Origin: Spirochaetota bacterium
GTDB lineage: Bacteria; Spirochaetota; Spirochaetia; Treponematales; Treponemataceae
Assembly (NCBI GenBank): GCA_023438065.1
Contig: JAEXRH010000018.1
Span: 92,442 to 156,441, forward strand
Direction of reading: 5' to 3'
Length of the DNA: 64,000 nt
Part shown: in pieces, positions 1 through 6,768 of the stretch
Position numbering within the stretch: the first letter of the stretch is position 1
How the letters are laid out: the number at the start of each line of letters is the position of its first letter
Made by a program: the position numbers and the translations under genes
The notes under the pieces: generated by a model
What the model was told of the DNA's origin: nothing
Database searches by the model: none
The model's input: only the letters and a program-made list of their open reading frames with translations

Positions 1-88
1 CGCCGCACGCCGATCCCGCCGCGAACACGGCCAGCGCCGCGCCGAGAATCAGCGCCTTTTTTCCGAAAAGCTTCGCGATCATAGTCAT
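1..88 (-). CDS. Exported protein or lipoprotein, N-terminal fragment cut by the window edge
   Basis: Only the first 29 codons are in the window. They read as an export signal: two early lysine-containing segments (KLFGKKA) followed by a hydrophobic run (LILGAALAVFAAG) and then SAC at residues 26-28, which could be a relaxed lipobox. The ATG overlaps the TGA of the MarR gene in an ATGA junction, so the two are translationally coupled. A MarR-family repressor coupled to an exported protein often precedes an RND-type efflux adaptor, but that identity is inference; nothing past the signal is visible here. Confidence 0.6.
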   Translation of the reverse strand, partial: MTMIAKLFGKKALILGAALAVFAAGSACG

Positions 89-516
89 GCCTCCTTGAAA
101 TTGCCGTATATCTTTTCAAGCGTTTGCCTGAAAGCCGTCCATTCCTCGCCCGATATGCCGGCGGTCGCTTTTTCGAACAGCAGTTTGGTGATGGGCTGCA
201 TCTCGGGAATCACCGCCTTGCCCCGCTCCGTGAGCGACAGAAAACTCGAGCGGTTGTCTTCCTCGTTTTTCCGCTGCCGAACGTAGCCGAGCTTGACCAG
301 CTTCGCGACGAGCGTCGTCACGGTCGAGCGGTCACGGTGTATCTTCTCGGCAACCTCCGACAACGTCAGTTCCCCGCAGAACGTGAGCGCGACGAGGATG
401 TCGGCATGGGACGTGACGAGCCCCGTCAGGCCGCGATTCCGCATCTCGCCCTCGAGAAAGGCCTTATATCGTTCCCTGATCCTCCCGATGAGGAAGAACG
501 TGTTGTCGATCTTCAT
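85..516 (-). CDS. MarR-family transcriptional regulator
   Basis: This 143-residue protein has the usual MarR length and layout: an N-terminal dimerisation helix, a winged helix-turn-helix around residues 45-100 (LTLSEVAEKIHRDRSTVTTL as recognition region, then the wing with KNEEDNRSSFLSLT) and a C-terminal dimer helix. MarR proteins are cytoplasmic dimers that usually repress efflux or detoxification genes and release DNA on binding a small ligand. It is the first gene of an operon with the exported protein that starts at its stop codon. The start is an ATG preceded by a near-perfect sigma70 promoter whose -10 ends 7 bases upstream and by no Shine-Dalgarno, which suggests a leaderless mRNA. 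Ligand unknown. Confidence 0.9.
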   Translation of the reverse strand: MKIDNTFFLIGRIRERYKAFLEGEMRNRGLTGLVTSHADILVALTFCGELTLSEVAEKIHRDRSTVTTLVAKLVKLGYVRQRKNEEDNRSSFLSLTERGKAVIPEMQPITKLLFEKATAGISGEEWTAFRQTLEKIYGNFKEA

Positions 517-523
517 ACGCTCG

Positions 524-552
524 ATTTTAGTTGGACATCAAAGTATTGTCAA
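524..552 (-). promoter_or_regulatory. sigma70-type promoter of marR, near-leaderless
   Basis: On the minus strand I read TTGACA (552-547), a 17-base spacer and TAAAAT (529-524). The ATG of the MarR gene begins 7 bases after the -10, so transcription should start on or one base before the start codon. Confidence 0.75.
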
Positions 553-641
553 GGATTTTACGCATCGATCCGGGGTCTCCCGTCGTAGCCGGCAGGTGGA
601 GAGTCGACGCGCGTTCCTCCCGCTCAATGCCCGGAAGGCTT

Positions 642-1169
642 TCAGGACCGGGCGTAGGCCACGAGCGGTCCCGTCACGGCTTTATCCGTCCCGTCGGCGG
701 GACTCGCGAACGCCGCGAGAAAGGCCCGGTCGGTTTCCGTCAATTCGGAGGGGTTTTCCCGCAGCAGCTTCCGTCTTCTTCCGATCATCATGAGCTTGTC
801 GAGGATCCCGAGCTTGCCCACGTCCATTCCGCCGCGGAAGTAATAGAGCCGTACCCCCTTTCGCTCGTCCTCGCAGAAATTCGCGTCGAGGATTTCCTCC
901 TCGATGCCCGCTCGCGGCACGGATCCCCCGGTGACGAAGACGATCAGGCGTTTCCCGGCGAGAAGCGCGAGGTTTCGCCTGATGACCGAAATACCGTTGA
1001 TGCCGCCTTTATGGAGACTGCCGCCGAAAACGATCACCTCGTAGTCCCCGAATAGTCGCGGCGCGATTTTTCGGCAGTCGAAACAATCGGCGCCGAGATC
1101 GGCGGCGATCCATTCGGCGTATTTCCTGGTAAATCCCGATTTCGATCGATACACGACGATGGCTTTCAT
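642..1169 (-). CDS. Flavodoxin-domain protein (protoporphyrinogen-oxidase HemG/flavodoxin_5 type)
   Basis: The 175-residue protein begins with a flavodoxin-like strand and phosphate loop (VVYRSKSGFTRKYAEWIA; the usual pattern is T/S-x-T-G-x-T), followed by DYEVIVFGGSLHKGGING, a typical flavodoxin_5 segment where the HemG family has GAP/AS-I-x-x-G. Such proteins bind FMN in the cytoplasm and act as small redox carriers or in haem synthesis. The C-terminal half with EEEILDANFCEDERKG resembles stand-alone flavodoxin-family proteins of anaerobes rather than true HemG. It stands between the WYL regulator and the MarR gene on the same strand. An extended -10 ends 7 bases before the ATG, without a Shine-Dalgarno. 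Exact electron partner unknown. Confidence 0.75.
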   Translation of the reverse strand: MKAIVVYRSKSGFTRKYAEWIAADLGADCFDCRKIAPRLFGDYEVIVFGGSLHKGGINGISVIRRNLALLAGKRLIVFVTGGSVPRAGIEEEILDANFCEDERKGVRLYYFRGGMDVGKLGILDKLMMIGRRRKLLRENPSELTETDRAFLAAFASPADGTDKAVTGPLVAYARS

Positions 1170-1176
1170 GATGACG

Positions 1177-1185
1177 ATGATAGCA
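1177..1185 (-). promoter_or_regulatory. Extended -10 element of the flavodoxin gene, near-leaderless
   Basis: Minus strand TG-C-TATCAT (1185-1177) ends 7 bases before the ATG at 1169. No purine-rich ribosome-binding site fits in that space. Confidence 0.55.
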
Positions 1186-1209
1186 TGGAATGATCGCGGG
1201 GAGCGAATC

Positions 1210-2169
1210 TCAGTCGGTATAAAGCGCGGCGATACGGAGCGCCGCGGCCCTGACCGCGTCGCGAAGGGTGGAGGGGGACTCGACCCGCACGAGCGTGCCG
1301 AGCGAGAGGATCTGCCAAATCGCCTCGTGCTCGTTCGCGAAGGTCACCTCGATGCGTTTCCATCCGTCCTCGACCGTGGCTAGTCGAAGGCTTTCGCCGG
1401 CCCCAGCCAGAAGGCCGCCGACCACGCCCTCCCCCTCGGGCCTGACGCTCATCGCGGAACGGTAGCCATGAAGCGACTCGATGAATTTCCCGCTCCACTC
1501 CGCCCAAAAATCGCGGAGATTGAAATCCTCGTCGCGCTCGAAACGGGCGTCGAGCGGCGTAACGGATTCCATGCGCGAAAGACGAAAGACGCGCATCCCC
1601 TTTTCCGTGTCGGCGACGAGATACCAGATCGCGGCCTTCGCGACGAGGGCATAGGGGCAAACCTCGCGGCCGCTTTTCGCGCTCTTTTTGTCGCTATACT
1701 CCATCCAGACCTTCCGCTCGCGCCACACGCAGGTTTGAAGCTCGTCGAGAAAGCGCGGCTCGTCGCCCGGCGCGAACCAGGACGAGGGATCGAGGTAGAG
1801 GCGATCCCTCATGCGGGCCTCGCTCCGCGCGAGGTCGGAAGGCGCGGCGGAGACGACTTTCAGGACCGCGGTTTTCAGTTTCTTGCTGATTGAAAGATCG
1901 GCGAGAGGACCGGGAAGCGAGAGCAAAAGCAGCGCTTCCGTCTCCTCGGGAGAGAGCCCCGTCAGTTCGGTGCGGTAGCCCTCGAGAAGGGAGTAACCGC
2001 CGCCGGGGCCGCCGTCTGCATAGACGGGTACGCCCGATGCGGAAAGGGCGTCGATATCGCGGTAGATCGTCCGAACGGAAACCTCAAGCTCGGCCGCGAG
2101 CTCTTCGGCGCGCAGCTTTCCGCGACTTTGCAAGAGCATCATCAGGGATAAGAGACGATCAGCCCTCAA
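1210..2169 (-). CDS. WYL-domain transcriptional regulator (YafY/DeoR-like)
   Basis: This 319-residue protein has an N-terminal HTH_11-type winged helix (residues 1-60, with RAEELAAELEVSVRTIYRDI and the wing GGPGGGYSLLEGY) and a WYL domain in the middle (around KVWMEYSDKKSAKSGREVCPYALVAKAAIWYL, seen here as short runs), ending with a WCX-like C-terminal segment (WKRIEVTFANEHEAIWQIL). WYL regulators sense small ligands or nucleic-acid fragments and control stress or DNA-repair genes. The start is a TTG with GGAGGG seven bases upstream. It is transcribed away from the UvrA-like gene, and a palindrome between them overlaps both -35 regions, so it probably regulates itself and that gene. Confidence 0.9.
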   Translation of the reverse strand: MRADRLLSLMMLLQSRGKLRAEELAAELEVSVRTIYRDIDALSASGVPVYADGGPGGGYSLLEGYRTELTGLSPEETEALLLLSLPGPLADLSISKKLKTAVLKVVSAAPSDLARSEARMRDRLYLDPSSWFAPGDEPRFLDELQTCVWRERKVWMEYSDKKSAKSGREVCPYALVAKAAIWYLVADTEKGMRVFRLSRMESVTPLDARFERDEDFNLRDFWAEWSGKFIESLHGYRSAMSVRPEGEGVVGGLLAGAGESLRLATVEDGWKRIEVTFANEHEAIWQILSLGTLVRVESPSTLRDAVRAAALRIAALYTD

Positions 2170-2217
2170 ATTAGCACCCTCCGTCGTCAGTACTCATAAT
2201 GCACTATACCACAAATG

Positions 2218-2249
2218 ACTGACAATAGATGTCACTTATTTTTGATAAG
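2218..2249 (+). promoter_or_regulatory. Divergent promoter/operator between the WYL regulator and the UvrA-like gene
   Basis: The sequence TGACA-ATAGA-TGTCA at 2220-2234 is a perfect 5-bp inverted repeat that extends to 7 bp with one mismatch. On the plus strand CTGACA (2219-2224) with a TTGATA/TGATAA box 17-18 bases later is a plausible promoter; on the minus strand TTGTCA (2225-2220) with CATTAT 18 bases later serves the regulator. A bound repressor would cover both -35 boxes. Confidence 0.5.
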
Positions 2250-2280
2250 GTACGGACAACAAAGGTAACGGAGGTAAGAT

Positions 2281-4611
2281 ATGTCAGAAACGATCAAGGT
2301 AGTCGGGGCGAAGGAGCACAACCTCAAGAACGTCACCATCGAGGTACCCAAGAACCGTCTGGTGGCCTTCACCGGGGTATCGGGCTCGGGAAAGTCCTCG
2401 CTGGTCTTCGGAACCATCTACGCCGAGGCCCAGCGGCAGCTCCTGGAAACCTTCGACGCCTACGCGCGAAGCAGGATGCCGAAGATGGCGAAGCCGAAGG
2501 TCGACGCGATATCAGACCTCCCCGTGGCCATCGTGATCGACCAGAAACGGCTCGGGGGAAACTCGTCCTCGACCGTGGGCACGGTCACCGAGATCTACAC
2601 CCATATGCGTCTCCTCTTCTCGCGGTGCGGCGATCCGTATATCGGCGACTCCGTCAAGTTCTCGTTCAACCGCCCCGAGGGGATGTGCCCCGAGTGCCGG
2701 GGAAGCGGAAAGAAGCTGACGCTCAACGAGGAGGCGCTCATCGACTGGGACCGCTCGCTCATCGAGGGTGCGATCAGGCACCCTCGCTATCAGAAGGGAC
2801 ACTGGTCGCTCGACAGCGTCCTCGCCTCGGGCCTCTTCGATCCGGACAAGCCCCTGAAAAAGTATACCCGGAAGGAACTCGACACCCTCCTCTACTCGGA
2901 AAAAAGAAAGCCGGTGAACAAGACGAAGGAACGCCCGTTCAACCTCACCTTCACGGGCGTCGCCACCATGCTCGCCCGTCACGTCTCGCTCGACGGGACT
3001 GACGAGGAAGAGGACGAAGGGCCGGACGATGATCCCCGGGACGCGAGCGCGTACTTCGAGATGAGCGCGTGCCCCGCGTGCAAGGGCGCCCGCCTCAACG
3101 AGGAGGCACGTTCGGTACGGGTCGGGGGAAAGACCATTGGAGAGCTCTGCGCGCTCGAGCTCGGGGAACTGGACGAGTTTCTCCGGAAGTTGCCCGCATC
3201 GATGGACAGGGTCGGCGCGAGCATCGCGGATTCCATCGTGACCCGCATCAGGGCGCGTCTCGCGCGAATGATCGAGATCGGGATCGGCTACCTATCGATC
3301 GACCGGCCGACCGCGACGCTCTCTGGCGGCGAGTCGCAGCGCGTCAAGATGTCGCGCCAGCTCGACTGCGACCTCACGGGCATCGTCTACATCCTCGACG
3401 AGCCCAGCGTCGGCTTGCATCCCTCGGACGTGAGGAACCTCATCTCGATCATGCGGCGCCTCCGCGACAAGGGCAACACCGTCCTGGTGATCGAGCACGA
3501 CGGCGAGATCATCCGGAGCGCCGACCACGTGATCGACGTGGGACCCGGCGGCGGCTCGCTCGGGGGCACGATCGTGTTCGAGGGCGACGTGGCGTCGCTC
3601 GGACGCTCCGAGACGCTGACGGGAAAGTGCCTCGCGCGAAACGGGGAAACGGGAAGCGCGGGGAAGGCCGCGCCGCGTCGCCGGACGCCGAAAGGATACT
3701 TCGAGCTCCGGGACGTCCGCACGAACAACCTGAAGAACGTCACGGTACGGATACCGTCGGGCGTCCTTACCTGCGTGACGGGCGTCGCGGGCTCGGGAAA
3801 GAGCAGCCTCATCAACGGGGCGTTCCGCGAACGGTATCCCGAAGCCGTGGTGATCGACCAGTCGGCGCTCTCGCGCTCGCGGCGCTCCACGCCCGCGTCG
3901 TACACGAAGGTGCTCGACCTCATCCGAAAGGAGTTCGCGAAGGCGACGGGCGCCGACCCGGGGATGTTCAGCTTCAACTCGATCGGCGCCTGTCCCGCGT
4001 GCAACGGGCTCGGGGAGATCGAGGTGGAGATGCATTTTCTGGAAAGCGTCTCGGTACCCTGCGAGCGATGCGGGGGAAGGCGCTTCAGGGACGAGGCGCT
4101 GGAACTCAGGCTGAACGGGCTCAACATCGCGGAGGTTCTCGAGAGCACCGTCGACGACGCGATCGCGTTCTTCGGGCATCCCGAGATCAAGCGTCGCCTC
4201 AAGATCCTCCAGGACACGGGCCTCGGCTACCTCACGCTCGGGCAGCACTTGAGCTCGCTTTCGGGAGGGGAGGCGCAACGGGTGAAGCTCGGCAGCGAGC
4301 TCCGCAAAAGCGGCAACGTCTACGTCATGGACGAGCCGACGACCGGCCTCCACATGGCCGACATCGCCCGCCTCTCGCGCCTCGTCGAGCGTCTTGTGGA
4401 CTCGGGCAACAGCGTGATCGTCATCGAGCGCAACCTCGAGATCATCGCCGAGGCCGACTGGGTCATCGACCTCGGGCCTTGCGGGGGAAGCCGGGGCGGC
4501 AGGATCATGGCCGAGGGAACCCCCGAGGCGATATGCGCGAACGAAGGCTCGCTGACGGGACGGTTCCTGCGCGAGTACCTCGGCGGGACCCCCGCAAGGT
4601 TCGCGGTATGA
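2281..4611 (+). CDS. UvrA-like tandem ABC ATPase, short form lacking the UvrB-binding region
   Basis: The 776-residue protein has two ABC ATPase halves. Walker A motifs are at residues 32-40 (GVSGSGKSS) and about 501-510 (GVAGSGKSSL); signature motifs are LSGGESQR (about 347) and LSGGEAQR (about 660), each followed by a Walker B with DEP. Zinc-finger cysteines are present (CPECRGSG, CPACKGAR, CPACNGLG, CERCGGRR). True UvrA is about 940 residues; the missing length falls in the first half, where UvrA carries its UvrB-binding and insertion domains, replaced here by the short stretch around VIDQKRLGGNSSS. Short UvrA paralogs of this type are linked to DNA-intercalating-drug resistance in some bacteria. 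GGAGGT lies 6 bases before the ATG. The divergent WYL regulator is its likely controller. Confidence 0.88.
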   Translation: MSETIKVVGAKEHNLKNVTIEVPKNRLVAFTGVSGSGKSSLVFGTIYAEAQRQLLETFDAYARSRMPKMAKPKVDAISDLPVAIVIDQKRLGGNSSSTVGTVTEIYTHMRLLFSRCGDPYIGDSVKFSFNRPEGMCPECRGSGKKLTLNEEALIDWDRSLIEGAIRHPRYQKGHWSLDSVLASGLFDPDKPLKKYTRKELDTLLYSEKRKPVNKTKERPFNLTFTGVATMLARHVSLDGTDEEEDEGPDDDPRDASAYFEMSACPACKGARLNEEARSVRVGGKTIGELCALELGELDEFLRKLPASMDRVGASIADSIVTRIRARLARMIEIGIGYLSIDRPTATLSGGESQRVKMSRQLDCDLTGIVYILDEPSVGLHPSDVRNLISIMRRLRDKGNTVLVIEHDGEIIRSADHVIDVGPGGGSLGGTIVFEGDVASLGRSETLTGKCLARNGETGSAGKAAPRRRTPKGYFELRDVRTNNLKNVTVRIPSGVLTCVTGVAGSGKSSLINGAFRERYPEAVVIDQSALSRSRRSTPASYTKVLDLIRKEFAKATGADPGMFSFNSIGACPACNGLGEIEVEMHFLESVSVPCERCGGRRFRDEALELRLNGLNIAEVLESTVDDAIAFFGHPEIKRRLKILQDTGLGYLTLGQHLSSLSGGEAQRVKLGSELRKSGNVYVMDEPTTGLHMADIARLSRLVERLVDSGNSVIVIERNLEIIAEADWVIDLGPCGGSRGGRIMAEGTPEAICANEGSLTGRFLREYLGGTPARFAV

Positions 4612-4708
4612 CGCCGTATCGCCGGGAATACGCGACAGAGAACGATTGTGAATCCGCTCACCCGGCGCGGCCAGCCGCAATCCCGTAACCGTCTGCGCGC
4701 TCGCGCAT

Positions 4709-5380
4709 TCATCGCCCGGCGGCCGATGAGACCGGCCGTGAACGATGTCGATATGCGGCGCCGCGAAAGAGGAGCCAGAGCGCGAGCGAGAGTTCCGCGA
4801 CGAAGCTCAGCGCGGCTCCGGGATAGGAGAGCGCGCGTCGATCGGGCATAAGAAATTCCTGCAGGAACCAGACGAGAATGCAAGGCCCGTCAAGCATCAC
4901 GAGGACGCCGAGAGCTCGGGGGAACAATCCCGACTTTACCATGAGGTACCCCAGGGGGATTACCCAGGTCCCGTAAAAGAGCTGCGCCGATACGAAGCCG
5001 GTTTTGTAGACGGCGATCGCGACGAGCGCCGCCTCCCCTTCAAGACGCGTCGCGGCGACGAGGGGAAGCGCGCTCGCGACGTGGACGGCCGCACCGACCG
5101 CGTTGAGAACGAGGAAGAGAACGGCGACCTCGGGGTTCACGGCCTTAAGGAGGGAGTGGAGGGCCCATGCTGCGAGGAGAAAGAGCAAGGCAGAGACGAA
5201 GGCGAGCACGAGGCCGCCCGAGAACGCGCCGGGAGTCTTGTCCATCGCGAGGAGGACTTCGCCCGGAGTGCCCATACCGATCCGGGCGAGCCGGTCGGCG
5301 AGAATCGTGACGACGAAATAGGCGAGGTAGAATGCTCCGGCTACCCGCGCGAATCGCGCGTTCGGTATCACGGCACCCAT
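4709..5380 (-). CDS. DUF4386-family membrane protein
   Basis: The protein of 223 residues begins MGAVIPNARFARVAGAFYLA, the typical opening of the DUF4386 family, and has six hydrophobic segments, including FVVTILADRLARIG with GMGTPGEVLL in the first loop and YGTWVIPLGYLMVKSG, a recognisable family motif. The function of the family is unknown; it is an inner-membrane protein. I take the ATG at 5380, which overlaps the TGA of the upstream beta-barrel gene by one base, rather than the longer open frame inside that gene. The two genes form an operon. The 3' end faces the UvrA-like gene, with about 100 bases between that hold no clear terminator. Confidence 0.8.
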   Translation of the reverse strand: MGAVIPNARFARVAGAFYLAYFVVTILADRLARIGMGTPGEVLLAMDKTPGAFSGGLVLAFVSALLFLLAAWALHSLLKAVNPEVAVLFLVLNAVGAAVHVASALPLVAATRLEGEAALVAIAVYKTGFVSAQLFYGTWVIPLGYLMVKSGLFPRALGVLVMLDGPCILVWFLQEFLMPDRRALSYPGAALSFVAELSLALWLLFRGAAYRHRSRPVSSAAGR

Positions 5381-5922
5381 CAGAAGTGCCCCATCACGCC
5401 GAGCTCGAAGCGCTGTTGCGGGATGAAGTCCCCTTCGTAAAAGTTCCCCAAGAACCCGATCTCGAGGAAGTAGCTCAAACGCCCGGTCGCGTACAGATCG
5501 AGCCCGGTTCCCGCGCCGAGATTCCAGATCGCCGGGTTCTCGAGGCTGTCCCAAAGCTCCGATCCGCACGTGCCGACGCGCCCTTCGACGAATCCATACG
5601 ACCGAAACAGGCCGCCCCGCGTGAGGAAACCGACGCTCAGCTTGTCCGCGAGCGTCTTTTTATAGTGCTTCTCGCCGATATCCTCCCTGACGAGCACGCC
5701 GTTGCAAAACTCGATCTGGTTCCGTATCGTGAGCCCGTCGTCGCGATTCGCGGTCATGCCGAAACCGAGGACGCTCGTACGGCCCGTCGCGTCGGGCTGG
5801 CCCTCCATTCCGGCGCCCCAGCTCACGGAAAAACGCCTCGGCGCGTCGGGGGCATCCTCCGCCGAAAGTACGCCCGCGATGGCGGCCATGAGCGCGAGGC
5901 TCAAAAACAGTTCATTTCTCAA
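5380..5922 (-). CDS. Putative outer-membrane beta-barrel protein
   Basis: I do not recognise a precise family. The 180-residue product has a signal peptide (MRNELFLSLALMAAIAGVLSA, cleavage near SA-ED), then alternating hydrophobic/polar strands rich in Gly, Phe and Tyr, and ends in RFELGVMGHF with a terminal phenylalanine, as in barrel proteins handled by the BAM machinery. Its length and segment ATGRLSYFLEIGFLGNFYEG recall eight-stranded barrels such as PagL-like acyloxyacyl hydrolases, but I cannot find a convincing catalytic His-Ser pair. The start is TTG with AAGGAG seven bases upstream; no in-frame ATG exists. It is coupled to the DUF4386 gene and divergent from the TetR gene. Confidence 0.65.
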   Translation of the reverse strand: MRNELFLSLALMAAIAGVLSAEDAPDAPRRFSVSWGAGMEGQPDATGRTSVLGFGMTANRDDGLTIRNQIEFCNGVLVREDIGEKHYKKTLADKLSVGFLTRGGLFRSYGFVEGRVGTCGSELWDSLENPAIWNLGAGTGLDLYATGRLSYFLEIGFLGNFYEGDFIPQQRFELGVMGHF

Positions 5923-5965
5923 CGTTCGCTCCTTACGGGCATTCCGGCACTAAAGCCGTTAAGCC

Positions 5966-6023
5966 TTGTCATGACGAAAAAACCGATAGTATACTTGAAA
6001 AGCATGCTCATACTAAGTAAACT
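5966..6023 (+). promoter_or_regulatory. Promoter(s) of the TetR regulator
   Basis: Two overlapping sigma70-like promoters are visible: TTGTCA (5966-5971), 18 bases, TATACT (5990-5995); and TTGAAA (5995-6000), 17 bases, TAAACT (6018-6023). The second -10 lies inside the palindrome at 6017-6039. Confidence 0.6.
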
Positions 6024-6039
6024 ACACCGTGCAGTTTAC
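6017..6039. promoter_or_regulatory. 23-bp palindrome, probable TetR operator
   Basis: GTAAACTACAC-C-GTGCAGTTTAC is an 11-bp inverted repeat around one central base with a single mismatched pair (10 of 11 match). It lies 46 bases before the TetR start codon and overlaps a -10 element, which fits autorepression. Confidence 0.7.
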
Positions 6040-6084
6040 ATTTTCAAGATATACCATCGCACAAACAAGCTGTCAAGGACCAGT

Positions 6085-6714
6085 ATGAAGGAACTACCGG
6101 CGGAACGAAAGAAAAGGGACACGAGCCAAAAACATCGGTTAATACTCGAGAAAGCGATCGAGGTCTTCACGCGGAAGGGATTCGCCGAGACCAGCATGGA
6201 CGAGATAGCGGAAAGCGCCGGCGTTTCCAAGCGAACGGTGTATAACCATTTCCAAAGCAAGGAACGGCTCTTTCAGGCGCTCGTCGCGGATTTTCTCGCG
6301 GCGCGGGATCGCGTCAAACCCGTCGAATACGAGCGCGGAGTACCCCTGGAGGAACAGCTTCGGGCCTTCGCGCGCGCGGAGATGTACCTCATCGCCGATC
6401 CCGTGACCAGGGGAATATCGCGGCTCCTCACCTCGGTATTCCTGATGAACGTCGACTTTGGCAGGGAAACCCGCGGTCAGCACTCGCCCCATCGCGACCT
6501 CATGGGATGGCTCGAGGCAGCGCGCGCGGACGGCAAGATCGCGGCGGAATCGAGCGAACTCGCGGCCCGGGTCTTTTACGGGATGGTCGAGGGCTGCGTT
6601 ACCTGGTGCGCCCTGATGACCGACGGTGAAAGCCTCAAGGACGCCGAGACCGTGCTCGACGAGCTCGTCGCGACCTTCCTTGCCCGCTACGGTGCGGGAA
6701 GTAAAACGCGTTGA
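6085..6714 (+). CDS. TetR/AcrR-family transcriptional regulator
   Basis: A 209-residue protein with a TetR_N domain at residues 15-62: ILEKAIEVFTRKGFAETSMD, then EIAESAGVSKRTVYNHFQSK with the diagnostic helix-turn-helix ending in YNHF. The C-terminal half resembles the TetR_C_7/AefR-like domain (GISRLLTSVFLMNVDFGRET and ARVFYGMVEGCVTWCAL). These are cytoplasmic dimers that sense hydrophobic ligands. I start at the ATG at 6085 (GTCAAGGACCAGT upstream); the much longer open frame reaches back into the divergent barrel gene and is not coding. The 23-bp palindrome in front suggests autoregulation and possibly control of the beta-barrel/DUF4386 operon. Confidence 0.9.
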   Translation: MKELPAERKKRDTSQKHRLILEKAIEVFTRKGFAETSMDEIAESAGVSKRTVYNHFQSKERLFQALVADFLAARDRVKPVEYERGVPLEEQLRAFARAEMYLIADPVTRGISRLLTSVFLMNVDFGRETRGQHSPHRDLMGWLEAARADGKIAAESSELAARVFYGMVEGCVTWCALMTDGESLKDAETVLDELVATFLARYGAGSKTR

Positions 6715-6738
6715 GCAAAGGATCGCCGAGGTGTCGTC

Positions 6739-6758
6739 TGTCGGCCCGGGCGCCGACA
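6739..6758. terminator. Hairpin between convergent genes
   Basis: TGTCGGC-CCGGGC-GCCGACA forms a perfect 7-bp stem between the TetR gene and the repeat lipoprotein. No long T-run follows on either strand, so its role as a bidirectional terminator is likely but not certain. Confidence 0.5.
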
Positions 6759-6768
6759 ATATCCGAAA

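Noticed and set aside
3069..4688. Long open frames on both strands across the UvrA-like gene (539 and 462 residues)
   Set aside because: They are Arg/Pro/Ala-rich shadow frames produced by high GC; the +1 frame carries all ABC motifs.
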